This document shows positions 9,389-19,389 of a DNA stretch of 64,000 nt, piece after piece. The notes under the pieces are model-generated. The model saw only the letters and a program-made list of their open reading frames with translations. It did not search any database and was not told where the DNA came from. The stretch's first letter is position 1, and every line of letters begins with the position of its first letter. A program made the translations under genes and the position numbers. This DNA comes from Terriglobus tenax (GTDB lineage Bacteria > Acidobacteriota > Terriglobia > Terriglobales > Acidobacteriaceae), in assembly GCF_025685395.1 (NCBI RefSeq), contig NZ_JAGSYA010000003.1, positions 1,054,001 through 1,118,000 of the forward strand, given 5' to 3'.

Positions 9389-10537
9389 ATGGCTATGAAA
9401 CTTGCATCGATGCTTGGTTTGCCGCTGGTTCTGCTGGCGGGTGTGACGTTTGGACAGACATCGCCGTCGCGCCAGATGGCGGACGCTGTGATTCAGCGCA
9501 ACCCCGCTCCCCGCTGGGTGTATGAAGAGGGCACCATGCTCGATGGCCTGACTGCGGAGTGGCGCTCGTCGGGCGACAAGAAGTACTTCGACTACGTGAA
9601 GCAGACCGTGGACTCTCTGATTGATGAAGAGGGCACGATCAAGAGCTTCAAGCCGGAGGCGCGCTCGCTGGACAACCTGGAGATGGGCCGCGCTGCGCTG
9701 ATGCTGTATCGAGAGACCAAGGACAAGAAGTACGAGGCGGTGGCGAAGTTTGCGCGGGCCCAGTTGAATGAGCAGCCGCGCACCCCGAGCGGCGGTTTCT
9801 GGCACAAGGCAATCTATCCGAACCAGATGTGGCTGGATGGAGCCTTTATGGCCGAGCCGTTCTACGCCATGTATGCCGCGACCTTTGATGACAAGGCGGC
9901 GTGGGACGACATTGCCAAGCAGTTCCTTCTGATGGACCAGAACATGCGCGATCCGAAGACCGGCCTGATGTATCACGGCTGGGACGAGAGCCGGAAGGAA
10001 CGCTGGTCGGACCCCAAGACGGGCTTGTCCAAGGAGTTCTGGGCGCGCGCCATGGGCTGGTACGTGGTGGCGCTGGTGGATGTGCTGGAGTACTTCCCGA
10101 AGGACCACCCCAGGCAGCCCGCGCTGGTAAAAGATCTGAATGACTGCATTGCGGCGCTGGCCAAGGTACAGGACAAGAAGACCGGCGTGTGGTGGGATGT
10201 GCTGGACAAGGGCACACGGGAAGGCAACTACGTGGAGGCCTCGGCTTCGTCGATGTTTGTCTACGGCATGGCCAAGGGCGCGCGGATGGGTTGGGTTCCG
10301 AAAAAGTACCAGGCCAACGCGGTGCGTGGTTGGGCCGGGATTCAGAAGGAGTTTGTGAAGACGCTGCCGGATGGCACCATCAGTCTGACGGGGGTGGTAG
10401 CAGTTTCAGGCCTTGGCGGAAAGCCGTATCGTGAAGGTACGTATGACTACTACATCCATGAGAAGACGGTGGCCGATGACCTGAAGGGCATTGGTGCGTT
10501 CCTGATGGCGGGCAGCGAGATCGAACGGATTCGATAA
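9389..10537 (+). CDS. GH105-family unsaturated glucuronyl/rhamnogalacturonyl hydrolase, secreted
   Basis: 382 residues with a signal peptide (MKLASMLGLPLVLLAG...FGQ) and an alpha6/alpha6-barrel typical of YteR/YesR (GH105). These enzymes hydrolyse the unsaturated uronic sugar left by polysaccharide lyases. MWLDGAFMAEPFY carries the expected catalytic Asp (residue 150), and the RAMGWYVVALVDVLEY and EASASSMFVYGMAKG segments are barrel helices conserved in the family. It follows the collagen-like gene by 24 bp on the same strand and is closed by a rho-independent terminator at 10569-10600. A role in plant or microbial polysaccharide degradation is inferred. Confidence 0.88.
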   Translation: MAMKLASMLGLPLVLLAGVTFGQTSPSRQMADAVIQRNPAPRWVYEEGTMLDGLTAEWRSSGDKKYFDYVKQTVDSLIDEEGTIKSFKPEARSLDNLEMGRAALMLYRETKDKKYEAVAKFARAQLNEQPRTPSGGFWHKAIYPNQMWLDGAFMAEPFYAMYAATFDDKAAWDDIAKQFLLMDQNMRDPKTGLMYHGWDESRKERWSDPKTGLSKEFWARAMGWYVVALVDVLEYFPKDHPRQPALVKDLNDCIAALAKVQDKKTGVWWDVLDKGTREGNYVEASASSMFVYGMAKGARMGWVPKKYQANAVRGWAGIQKEFVKTLPDGTISLTGVVAVSGLGGKPYREGTYDYYIHEKTVADDLKGIGAFLMAGSEIERIR

Positions 10538-10568
10538 AAGTTGAATAGCTGAATGATTGAATAAGAGT

Positions 10569-10600
10569 GCCGGCCATCGCGGCCGGCGCTTTTTGTTTTT
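10569..10600 (+). terminator. Rho-independent terminator after the GH105 gene
   Basis: Perfect 7-bp stem GCCGGCC/GGCCGGC with a 5-nt loop, followed by a T-rich run (CTTTTTGTTTTT). Confidence 0.9.
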
Positions 10601-10819
10601 AGAGCTGGCTGTTTACCGGCCTGAAGATCGTTCCCGGAATTCTGCATGATTTGATTTACCGATTAATCAGTCCAGCCATGAGCACGTGCTAGACTTCTCC
10701 CTATCAATAAAATATGGACTTTTAGCAGGCCCTCTTTCATGGGCCTTCACGGGCGTTGATGCGCTTTCCTGAAGGCATTTGGGTGTTGTCCTGTGCTTTC
10801 CATTTGTGGAGTGGTTTCT

Positions 10820-13800
10820 ATGGTTGGCGGTTCCTTGTCTCGGTTCTCCGGGAAGATCTTCTCTTTCTCTGGTCGCATTTACAGCAAGTTTGCTTTTTGC
10901 TTCTTCGTCTTTTTTACGATGATGGTTGCAGAGGGGCTAGTTACTTCAGCGCAGATTGCTGGGCCGCAAGCGGTGCAGACGTTGCAGCATCACGTCATGC
11001 CGGCCGTACAAAACGGAGCGGCACCGATGGTGAGCGCGCTTCCTGAAGAGCAAGCGATGAGCTTCGCGATCGTGCTGCCGCTGCGTAACCAGGCAGAGCT
11101 GAATGATCTGTTGAAGCGTCTGTATGACCCGTCGAGTCCGGACTATAGAAAATTTCTGAGCGTCGCCCAGTTTACGGAACAATTTGGTCCGACAGCGCAG
11201 GATTATGAGAGCGTTGCGAGCTATGCCCGGGCCAACGGATTCAGCGTGGCGGCAGCTCCGGCCAACCGCATGGTGCTGTCTTTGACCGGAACCGTGGCGC
11301 AGGTAGAGTCTGCCTTTGGGGTGCACATGAACTATTACCAGCACCCCACCGAGAACCGTACCTTCTTCTCCCCTGACCGGGAGCCGTCGCTTGCTCTTCC
11401 CATCAGGATTGCGCATATCAGCGGCCTGAATAACTTCTATCTGCCGCAACCGCAATCGCATGTTAGCAGTGATGTGCAGGCGATGGCCGCAAATGTCACG
11501 GGTTCAGGACCGGGAGGGTCTTACCTTGGAAGCGATATGCGTGCGGCCTACTACGGTGGCACAACGCTTGATGGCAATGGCCAGGTGGTTGGCCTGCTGG
11601 AGTTTGACGGCTACTACAAGAGCGATGTGGACTTGACGTTCAGTAACGCCGGGCAGACCTACAACGTACCGATCAACAACGTACTGCTGAGCGGCATGAC
11701 TAGCGCGCCTAGGACAGCGGGCGGCGAAGCAGAGGTTGTGCTCGACATTGTCCAGGCCATTGGTATGGCGCCGGGTTTGAGCCAGGTGCGTGTCTATATC
11801 GGCGCTAATGACGCGGCCATTCTGAACTCGATCGCATCGGAGAATATCGCGAAGCAGATTGGCTGCTCGTGGAGCTGGCGTCCGGACGATCCTGATGTTG
11901 CCGATCCATTTTTCCAGGAGATGGCAGCGCAGGGGCAGAGCTTCTTTGCCGCCTCGGGTGACAACGGCGCGTTTTCCTCCAGTGTTCCGTTTTACTTTCC
12001 CCAGGAGGATGCTTATGTCACAGCAGTCGGCGGTACGCACCTTACCACTAATGGCGCCGGGGGAAGCTGGGCGTCAGAGGTAGCGTGGAACAATGGCGGC
12101 TATGGCACGGGCGGTGGCGTCAGTCCTGACAGCATAGGCATTCCAAGCTGGCAGACAGGAATCGCGAGCGCGGCCAACGGTGGTTCCGCGACCCTGCGCA
12201 ACGTTCCGGATGTCGCGATGGAAGGCGACTTCGATAACTATATGTGTTCGATGGGCACATGCCGCACCACGGGTGCGGGTACCAGCTTCGCCGCACCACG
12301 GTGGGCTGGCTTTATGGCCATGGTGAACCAGCAGGCTATCGAGGCTGGTAATGCTCCTGCGGGCGGCCTCGGTTTCATCAATCCGTCCATCTACGCTGTT
12401 GGCGCGGGAAGCCGTTATGCCACGGATATGCACGACGTCACCAGCGGAAACAATCAGACAGCGGGACAGTCTGTCTGGTACAGTGCTGTGGCCGGCTATG
12501 ACCTGGTGACCGGATGGGGCAGCGCCAATGGGCAAAGCCTGATTGACGAGCTTGCAGGTTCGCAGGTGCCCGGCTTCTGGCTTGCAGCCTCGAACGGAGC
12601 ACTTGGGCTCGGGCAGGGGGCCACAGGCACAACGACCATTACAGTAACCAACGCGGGTGGTTTTACTGGCGATGTGAACCTGGCGATTACATCGATCCTG
12701 CCGTCTGGAGTTACTGCGTCGTGGGGAACCAATCCCACCACCAGCACCAGTGTTCTGACATTTGTTGTAAGTGCTTCAGCTTTGGAGAGCTCCACCCCGA
12801 TTACGATTACGGGAACCTCCGGCAACCTGAGCGCGACCACGACGCTAACGTTGGTGGTGCATCAGCCGACGTTTACACTTTCCGCAGCGCCCACGCTTCT
12901 TCCCGTTGCTCCGGGCAATTCTGTAAATTCCACCGTCAGTGTTGCGCCGAAGTTTGGCTTCAATGGAAGCGTAAGCCTTGCGGCCTCCGGCTTGCCGACT
13001 GGAGTTACTGCGTCGTGGGGAACGAATCCGACGACCGGGACAAGTGTGGTGACCTTTGCGGCCAGCGCTAACACGCCTGGTGGAACCTATCCTGTCACGA
13101 TCACCGGAACCTCGGGAAGCATCACCGCGACTACGACGGTGTCTCTGCTCGTCCAGGCCCCGAGCTTCACGCTCTACGGATCCAGCAGCCTCAATGTCGG
13201 ACAGAACAGTTCGGTGAGCGGCTACTTTTACGTGAGTCCGGCGTATGGCTTCAACAGCATCGTCAATTTTTCTGTGTCCGGTTTGCCGGCCGGCGTTTCT
13301 GCAAACTTTTCGCCGGCTTCCAGCATCTCGTCGACGAACCTCATCCTGCGGGCCAGTTCGGCTGTGCCCGGTCAGTACCCGGTTACAGTGACCGGAACAT
13401 CCGGCAGCCTGACATCCTCGATCACCTTCACTCTGAATGTGTATGAACCGAGCTTCACACTCTCTGCCAGCAGCGTGAACATTGGGCAAGGAAGCACCGG
13501 ATCATCATCGGTTTATGTCAATGGACAGTATGGATTCAACAGCAGTGTGAATCTCTCGGTGTCCGGCCTGCCCTCGGGTGTGTCTGCTATCTGGAACCCC
13601 AATCCGACCACTTCCTCAAGTTCTTTGACGCTGATGGCCAGCAGCAGCGTGCCCACCGGCCAGTACACGCTGACCGTTGCTGGAAGGTCCGGCAGCCTGG
13701 TTGCCTCCACGACACTGACGATGGGCGTTTATGAGCCGACGTTCACGTTGTCGGGAAGTTCGGGTGTCTCCATCGGCCAAGGGGGTACGACAACTTCTTA

Positions 13801-16800
13801 TGTCTATGTGAATCCACAGTATGGGTTTGGCAATGCTGTAATGCTTTCGGTTGCGGGGCTACCAGCCGGGGTCACCGCTTCGTTTGTGCAGAATCCTACG
13901 ACCGGCTCGTCTACGCTTAACTTCTCTGCCAGTTCAAGCGCAGCCATCGGTCAGTATCCGGTGACGATTAGCGGCACATCCGGTACAACCATCAAAACCA
14001 TGACGCTGACGCTTGGCGTCTATGCGCCGACTTTCACCCTCTCAGGTGGCGGCAGCGTGAATATCCCGCAAGGCGGTGGTACTGGTAACGGCTATCTTTA
14101 CGTCAATGGTCAGTACGGTTTTTCCAACCCCGTCACCTTCTCCGTATCCGGTCTTCCCTCGGGGGTGACTGCGAATTTTTCACCGAACCCGGCGACTTAT
14201 AGCTCGACAGTTACCTTTAGCTCAAATGGCACGGCTGCCGCCGGACAGTATCCGCTGACGATTACAGGTACGTATGGTTCACGCACGGCAAGCCTTGCGA
14301 TGACCCTCATTGTGTATGAGCCGACGTATACCTTGTCGGCAAACAACACGACGATAGGTCAGGGAACTTCAACCAATGTCTACGTCTATGCAAACAGCCA
14401 ATACGGATACAACAATCCCATCACGCTGTCGCTGAGCAGTTTGCCGGCCGGTGTAACTGCCACGATCTCTCCCAACCCGACGACGTACTCAAGCTCCATC
14501 AACTTTGTTGCGAGCAGCTCAGCAGCTGTTGGCGCCTATCCCATTACGGTAACGGGAACCTCTGGCGCAACCGTTGTCACGACGCAGTTTACGCTTACCG
14601 TCGCGACGCCAGCGTTTACTCTTTCTGGATATTCGGTTGGCATGGGACAGGGGAGTACCGCTTCCGGGTATGTCTATATGAATACGCAGAACGGATTCTC
14701 GGGGAGTGTGACGTACTCTGCCACAGGATTGCCGACAGGCTTGACTGCTTCGTTCTCCAATAACCCAAGCACGAATTACTCGACCCAGATAGTCTTTACG
14801 GCCAGCAGCTCACTGGCTCCTGGTCAGTACCCGGTCACAATCACAGGCGTCTCCGGCAGTCTGACGGCTTCGACCACGATTACGGTGACCGTATATGCGC
14901 CGAGCTTCACTCTCAGCGGACCGTACTTTGGAAGCGTCAATCCTGGAACGACGGCTACGGGATCCGTATACATTTCCTCGCAATACGGCTTTACTGGGGC
15001 GGTCAATCTTGTTGTTTCGGGTCTGCCGAGTGGTGTGACGGCTTCTTTCTCACAAAATCCGGCAACAAGCACCAGTGTGCTGACCATTACGGCCAGCGAT
15101 AGCGCTGTTCCGGGAACGGCATCACTGACGATTACCGGAACCTCGGGGACTCTGAGCGTTGCGACGACATCCTCCATCACCATCAATCAATCTGGCTTCA
15201 GTATCTCCAGTGCTCCGAATGCTGTGACGATTTCTCCAGGAGGCACCGCGAAGTCCAGCATCCTGGTCAACCGGACCAATGGGTTTAGCGGAAGCGTCAG
15301 TTTTACAGCTACCGGCTTGCCGGCTGGCGTGACGTCATCGTTCTCGCCAGCCGCAGCGACCAACAGTACTGTTATGACCCTTTCTGCCGATAGTTCTGCG
15401 GTGCTGGGAGCAGCCGTCATCACCGTCACCGGAACCTCCAATGGAGTAACGGTTCCCACCTCGCTTACCCTCAGCGTAGCTGCTGCCGGCTCCGCCACGA
15501 CGACTGGCCTGTCTCTTACCGCGAATGGAGGCACTCCCAACTCCCTCGTATCCGGAACGATGGTATCTTTGACGGCCACGGTGCAATCGAGCGGGACTGC
15601 CGTCAAGAATGGCGAGGTAGTCTTCTGCGAAACCACCGGCGCATGTGACTTTGATCACCGCATTGCGTCAGCATTGCTTTCCAGTGATGGAAAAGCTGTG
15701 GTGCGTTTTCTGCCGGGACCTGGGGACCATGCGTACAAGGCAGCCTTCCTGGGGGCGCCGGGACGGCTTTCAAGCAGCTCGGATGCTTCAACTTTGAATG
15801 TCACAGCTTCGGTTCCAACCAGAACGCTGCTGACCTCCAGCGGCAGCCAGGGGAACTATACGTTGTCGGCAACTGTTACTGGTCAGGGAAGACTTGCGCC
15901 AGGTGGAAGCATCTCGTTTGTGGACACAACCAGCAACGGAGCTACGATTCGTTCCACTTCCTTGTCTGCGGCGCAGAACAACATCAGCTTTGACACGACA
16001 CAAAGTGCTATTGGAAATACTTCGTCGTATAGCCTTTCTTCCGGCGATTTCAATGGCGATGGCATTATCGATCTTGTTACTGGAAACTCAACGAACAAGC
16101 AGGTTGTCATTCTGCTGGGACAGGGAGATGGCAAGTTCACTGCGAGTGGCCAGGGGATTACGACGGCCAGCCAGCCGGTAGCGAGTGCGGTCGGCGATTT
16201 TAACGGCGATGGCAACCTGGATCTGGCGCTGGCCTACTCCAACGCTAATGTGGTGGCGTTCTATCTCGGTAATGGAGATGGTACCTTTACGCCGTCTTCG
16301 ACGATTCCGACAGGAAGCAGTCCCATTGCGCTGGTGGCAGAGGACTTCAACCGGGATGGAAAGCTGGACCTCGCTGTGGCCAATAACTGGACAGATACAG
16401 TGAATATCTACGTGGGGAATGGCGACATGACCTTCGTCAATACCCAGAGCCCCCAGACGGGAGATGCGCCGCGCGCGATGGTTGCCGCGGACTTCAATCG
16501 CGACGGCTTGCTAGATCTTGCCACCGTGAATCAGTCAGGCAATACACTGACAATCCTGCTTGGAAGCGGGGATGGAACGTTTACCCCTTCTTTTTCTCCG
16601 GCAACAGGATCTTCGCCATCCTCCGTTGCCACAGCTGATTTCAATGGGGATGGCGTGGCCGATCTTGCGGTCGCGAACTCCAACGGAAATACGGCGACGA
16701 TTCTGCTTGGAGTCGGCGATGGCACGTTTACCACGTCACCTATCGTTGCAATCGGCACCAATCCTGGAGCGATTGTGACTGGCGACTTCAATGGCGACGG

Positions 16801-18574
16801 CAGGCAGGACCTTGCCGTTACCGGCTACTACCAGATTGGAGTAGGACTGTTTTTCGGACAGGGAGATGGCACATTCCCGACGTCGCTCTTCGCCTCCGCG
16901 GGGAGCTATGCGACGGCGATGATCGCATCGGATCTCAACGGCGACGGCGTCCAGGATTTCGCTGTCCTGAATGCTGGCAGTGGCATCGTCACAAGCGTTC
17001 TTTCGAAGTGGTCCAGAAATGCCGGCGTTACGGCCTCCGGTATCTCTCCCTTTGGGCAGGGTGCTCATCAAGTCAAGGCAAGCTATGGCGGTGACAGCAT
17101 CTATCAGGGTAGTGCTTCCAACACCGTGTCGCTTACAGCGCAAGCTGGAGCTCCGGTGGTGACCGTGACGCCATCTGCGGCTAGTGTCTTTACGCAGCAG
17201 CCGTTTGTGGTGACGGTCAAGGTCGCTGCCGGCAGCGGATACCCGGATGCGACTGGAACCGTTACGTTATCTCGAAATGGCTACAGCGCACGGCAGGCGT
17301 TGAGTGCCGGCACTGCTGTCTTCAACATTGCTGGTGGCGCATTGAGCGTGGGGAACGATCCACTGACAGCTTCTTATGCGCCAGATCCTTCCAGTATTTC
17401 TACGTACACCAGCGCCAACGGCAACGCCGCATTGACGGTTGCCGATGTGGTGAGCCCGACGGTCACGGTCACTCCGTCGGCATCGACCGTGACTACGTTG
17501 CAGAGTCTGTCGGTTGCGGTGGGTGTCTCTGCAGGCGGCAGCAACCCGGTGCCAACCGGAACCGTTACGCTTACCAGCGGCACATTCAGCGCACAGCAGG
17601 CACTTACCGGCGGAGTTGCCACGTTCAACATCGCATCGGGAATGTTGGCTGTTGGGAATGCAGCGCTGACGGCCTCGTATGTTCCGGATGCGACCGGATC
17701 CTATATGTACAAGAACGCCAGTGGGGCCGGATCCGTCACAGTCACGGCGGGTACAGGAAGCGGTTCCGCGGCCCTGGCGATGACTGTATCGCCTGCTACG
17801 GTCACCGACCAGCAGTCCGTCACGGCTAATATATCGGTCGCAGGCGCAAGCGGAGCAGCGACTCCAACGGGGACTGTGGTCCTGACCAGCGGATCGTATC
17901 GTGCGAGCGGAACGCTCGTGAACGGTGCGGCCACTTTTACGGTGGCCGGTGCGATTCTGAGCAGCGGGTCGAATACACTGACTGCCACCTACCTGGGCGA
18001 TAGTACGTATGCGTCGACCAGTGGGATGGGAGCCGTTTTGGTCGCTCCGGTCACGATAACGGCGGTCGCTCCATCACCTGTGAACCGTGGATCGACGACA
18101 ACCAGCAATCTGACCTTCAATGCTGGAAGCACCTATTCCGGGACATTGAGTCTTAGCTGCTCTGTAACGTCGTCTCCCGCAGGAGCGCAAAATCTACCAA
18201 TCTGCAGCCTTAACCCATCGAGCGTGTCATTGAACGCGAAGGGAAGCGGATCCGCGACTGTGTCGATCAGTACCTCCGCTGCGACCTCGGCGGCACTAAG
18301 TTTGCCGTGGCAGGAGGGTGGCCTGGTTGTTACAGCGTTTGTCCTTCCCGTCATGCTTGGGTGGCGCCGCCGGCGCATCGTCCTGCCTCTACTGTTGTTG
18401 CTGGTAGCGGTGGTAATGAGCAGCAACGGATGCGCTGGAGGTAAGGGAGTTTCCGGGGGCGGATCGATAACAAATCCGGGGACAACGACCGGAAGCTACA
18501 CGATTACCGTAACGGGAACGGATAGCACCGCCAGAGTAACGGCCGGTACGACTGTGGTGGTGACCGTGCAGTAA
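10820..18574 (+). CDS. Giant secreted S53 (sedolisin/kumamolisin-like) protease with Ig-like, VCBS/FG-GAP and Big_3-like repeats
   Basis: 2584 residues. Start ATG 10820 has GGAG 8 bases upstream; a GTG at 10793 is less likely. A long signal sequence (KFAFCFFVFFTMMVAEG) is followed by the pro-kumamolisin activation domain and the S53 catalytic domain. The triad is visible: E305 and D309 in EVVLD, S489 in GTSFAAP, with oxyanion D381 in ASGDNG. It would be an acid-active endopeptidase outside the cell. Then come ten about 95-residue Ig-like repeats (12565-15485), a Big_3-like domain, seven DFNGDG-type calcium-binding VCBS repeats (about 16040-17000) and three to four further Big_3-like repeats. 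The end has a basic WRRRR, a hydrophobic segment and SNGCAGG, which could anchor it. The gene stands alone between terminators. Confidence 0.92.
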   Translation: MVGGSLSRFSGKIFSFSGRIYSKFAFCFFVFFTMMVAEGLVTSAQIAGPQAVQTLQHHVMPAVQNGAAPMVSALPEEQAMSFAIVLPLRNQAELNDLLKRLYDPSSPDYRKFLSVAQFTEQFGPTAQDYESVASYARANGFSVAAAPANRMVLSLTGTVAQVESAFGVHMNYYQHPTENRTFFSPDREPSLALPIRIAHISGLNNFYLPQPQSHVSSDVQAMAANVTGSGPGGSYLGSDMRAAYYGGTTLDGNGQVVGLLEFDGYYKSDVDLTFSNAGQTYNVPINNVLLSGMTSAPRTAGGEAEVVLDIVQAIGMAPGLSQVRVYIGANDAAILNSIASENIAKQIGCSWSWRPDDPDVADPFFQEMAAQGQSFFAASGDNGAFSSSVPFYFPQEDAYVTAVGGTHLTTNGAGGSWASEVAWNNGGYGTGGGVSPDSIGIPSWQTGIASAANGGSATLRNVPDVAMEGDFDNYMCSMGTCRTTGAGTSFAAPRWAGFMAMVNQQAIEAGNAPAGGLGFINPSIYAVGAGSRYATDMHDVTSGNNQTAGQSVWYSAVAGYDLVTGWGSANGQSLIDELAGSQVPGFWLAASNGALGLGQGATGTTTITVTNAGGFTGDVNLAITSILPSGVTASWGTNPTTSTSVLTFVVSASALESSTPITITGTSGNLSATTTLTLVVHQPTFTLSAAPTLLPVAPGNSVNSTVSVAPKFGFNGSVSLAASGLPTGVTASWGTNPTTGTSVVTFAASANTPGGTYPVTITGTSGSITATTTVSLLVQAPSFTLYGSSSLNVGQNSSVSGYFYVSPAYGFNSIVNFSVSGLPAGVSANFSPASSISSTNLILRASSAVPGQYPVTVTGTSGSLTSSITFTLNVYEPSFTLSASSVNIGQGSTGSSSVYVNGQYGFNSSVNLSVSGLPSGVSAIWNPNPTTSSSSLTLMASSSVPTGQYTLTVAGRSGSLVASTTLTMGVYEPTFTLSGSSGVSIGQGGTTTSYVYVNPQYGFGNAVMLSVAGLPAGVTASFVQNPTTGSSTLNFSASSSAAIGQYPVTISGTSGTTIKTMTLTLGVYAPTFTLSGGGSVNIPQGGGTGNGYLYVNGQYGFSNPVTFSVSGLPSGVTANFSPNPATYSSTVTFSSNGTAAAGQYPLTITGTYGSRTASLAMTLIVYEPTYTLSANNTTIGQGTSTNVYVYANSQYGYNNPITLSLSSLPAGVTATISPNPTTYSSSINFVASSSAAVGAYPITVTGTSGATVVTTQFTLTVATPAFTLSGYSVGMGQGSTASGYVYMNTQNGFSGSVTYSATGLPTGLTASFSNNPSTNYSTQIVFTASSSLAPGQYPVTITGVSGSLTASTTITVTVYAPSFTLSGPYFGSVNPGTTATGSVYISSQYGFTGAVNLVVSGLPSGVTASFSQNPATSTSVLTITASDSAVPGTASLTITGTSGTLSVATTSSITINQSGFSISSAPNAVTISPGGTAKSSILVNRTNGFSGSVSFTATGLPAGVTSSFSPAAATNSTVMTLSADSSAVLGAAVITVTGTSNGVTVPTSLTLSVAAAGSATTTGLSLTANGGTPNSLVSGTMVSLTATVQSSGTAVKNGEVVFCETTGACDFDHRIASALLSSDGKAVVRFLPGPGDHAYKAAFLGAPGRLSSSSDASTLNVTASVPTRTLLTSSGSQGNYTLSATVTGQGRLAPGGSISFVDTTSNGATIRSTSLSAAQNNISFDTTQSAIGNTSSYSLSSGDFNGDGIIDLVTGNSTNKQVVILLGQGDGKFTASGQGITTASQPVASAVGDFNGDGNLDLALAYSNANVVAFYLGNGDGTFTPSSTIPTGSSPIALVAEDFNRDGKLDLAVANNWTDTVNIYVGNGDMTFVNTQSPQTGDAPRAMVAADFNRDGLLDLATVNQSGNTLTILLGSGDGTFTPSFSPATGSSPSSVATADFNGDGVADLAVANSNGNTATILLGVGDGTFTTSPIVAIGTNPGAIVTGDFNGDGRQDLAVTGYYQIGVGLFFGQGDGTFPTSLFASAGSYATAMIASDLNGDGVQDFAVLNAGSGIVTSVLSKWSRNAGVTASGISPFGQGAHQVKASYGGDSIYQGSASNTVSLTAQAGAPVVTVTPSAASVFTQQPFVVTVKVAAGSGYPDATGTVTLSRNGYSARQALSAGTAVFNIAGGALSVGNDPLTASYAPDPSSISTYTSANGNAALTVADVVSPTVTVTPSASTVTTLQSLSVAVGVSAGGSNPVPTGTVTLTSGTFSAQQALTGGVATFNIASGMLAVGNAALTASYVPDATGSYMYKNASGAGSVTVTAGTGSGSAALAMTVSPATVTDQQSVTANISVAGASGAATPTGTVVLTSGSYRASGTLVNGAATFTVAGAILSSGSNTLTATYLGDSTYASTSGMGAVLVAPVTITAVAPSPVNRGSTTTSNLTFNAGSTYSGTLSLSCSVTSSPAGAQNLPICSLNPSSVSLNAKGSGSATVSISTSAATSAALSLPWQEGGLVVTAFVLPVMLGWRRRRIVLPLLLLLVAVVMSSNGCAGGKGVSGGGSITNPGTTTGSYTITVTGTDSTARVTAGTTVVVTVQ
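12565..15485 (+). repeat. Ten tandem about 95-residue Ig-like repeats within the S53 protease
   Basis: Each unit begins with an FTLS-type strand, contains YGF followed by SGLPxGVTA, and ends PVTITGTSGS...TLTV-Y-x-P. Units differ in sequence (about half the positions), so they are old duplications rather than recent slippage. Confidence 0.85.
16021..17010 (+). repeat. Seven VCBS/FG-GAP repeats within the S53 protease
   Basis: Seven DxNxDGxxD calcium-loop motifs (DFNGDG, DFNRDG, DLNGDG) spaced about 45-50 residues apart, each followed by LGxGDGTF-type strands; enough to close a seven-bladed integrin-like beta-propeller. Confidence 0.85.
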
Positions 18575-18601
18575 GGACGTCGCAACGGTTTGCGGTTCCA
18601 G

Positions 18602-18643
18602 TCAGCCTGGGCAGGTTTACTCTCTGCCCAAGCTGATTGTTTT
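18602..18643. terminator. Terminator hairpin after the S53 protease
   Basis: CAGC-c-TGGGCAG pairs with CTGCCCA-a-GCTG around a 9-nt loop, followed by ATTGTTTT on the + strand. Lies between convergent genes. Confidence 0.75.
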
Positions 18644-18659
18644 CGATGCAGGGAATGCC

Positions 18660-18947
18660 TTAGGAAGGGAGAGCATTGCGCAGAGCAGTGATCAGTTCCG
18701 GCAGATGGGCCAGGTGGTTGCGGCGGAGGGCGTCTTCGATCCGCGAGGCAGTGGCCGAGGCTTCCGGGTAGCCGTACATGCCGAGCGCTCCTGCGAGTTT
18801 GTGTGCGGCTTCGAGCATGGCCGTATGGCCATCCTGCGTGGTGGGGTCACTGGACGCCAGCAGAGCGATGCGTTCCTCGATGACAGGACGGTTCTTCTGC
18901 CACAGTGCGGCGATGAGGGCGGCGGTCTTATCCTGGGCCGTCGACAT
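18660..18947 (-). CDS. Hpt (histidine phosphotransfer) domain protein
   Basis: A 95-residue stand-alone Hpt four-helix bundle. AAHKLAGALGMYG matches the Hpt motif HxLxGxxxxxG with the phosphorylatable His. Hpt proteins relay phosphate between receiver domains in multistep phosphorelays. It starts 6 bp after the stop of the receiver gene on the same strand, so the two are probably co-transcribed. No histidine kinase lies nearby, so the phosphate source must be encoded elsewhere. Confidence 0.85.
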   Translation of the reverse strand: MSTAQDKTAALIAALWQKNRPVIEERIALLASSDPTTQDGHTAMLEAAHKLAGALGMYGYPEASATASRIEDALRRNHLAHLPELITALRNALPS

Positions 18948-18953
18948 GAGCAG

Positions 18954-19322
18954 CTACCAGCCGAGCGCTTCGGCCATCTGGTCGGCCAGCGTCATGGGAT
19001 CAAAAGGTTTGAAGAGGACGGCGGTGACGCCCAGTCCGGCGAAGCGGCGCTGGTCGACACCCTGCACCTTGGCCGTGAGCAGAATGACGGGAATGCCCGC
19101 GGTGGCGGGGTTTTCCTGCATGGCCTTGAAGGTTGTGGGGCCATCCATGCCGGGCATCATCACGTCCATCAGGATGGCATCAGGCTGCTCGCGTGCGGCC
19201 ACTTCCATGCCTTGCTGTCCGCCTGAGGCCGTGAGTACCTCCCAGCCCGCGGTGGTTTCAATGGCAAGCGAGGCGACCTCGCGGATATCGTCTTCGTCGT
19301 CGATGATGAGGATGCGGGGCAC
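18954..19322 (-). CDS. Single-domain response regulator (CheY-like receiver)
   Basis: 122 residues from a GTG at 19322, chosen because the receiver fold begins immediately (VPRILIIDDEDD). The acidic pocket IDDEDD, the phospho-acceptor Asp in ILMDVMMPGMDG, the Thr of LLTAK and the Lys of FKPF are all present. There is no output domain. The frame extends upstream without known homology; an ATG at 19391 would overlap the divergent gene start. It forms a two-gene operon with the downstream Hpt protein and probably passes phosphate to it. Confidence 0.9.
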   Translation of the reverse strand: MPRILIIDDEDDIREVASLAIETTAGWEVLTASGGQQGMEVAAREQPDAILMDVMMPGMDGPTTFKAMQENPATAGIPVILLTAKVQGVDQRRFAGLGVTAVLFKPFDPMTLADQMAEALGW

Positions 19323-19389
19323 AGAGGCAAGCGTACAGGGCGCGATTATGCGGTGCAAGATGGAATCAGCCGGGGTAAAATTTGCAGCC

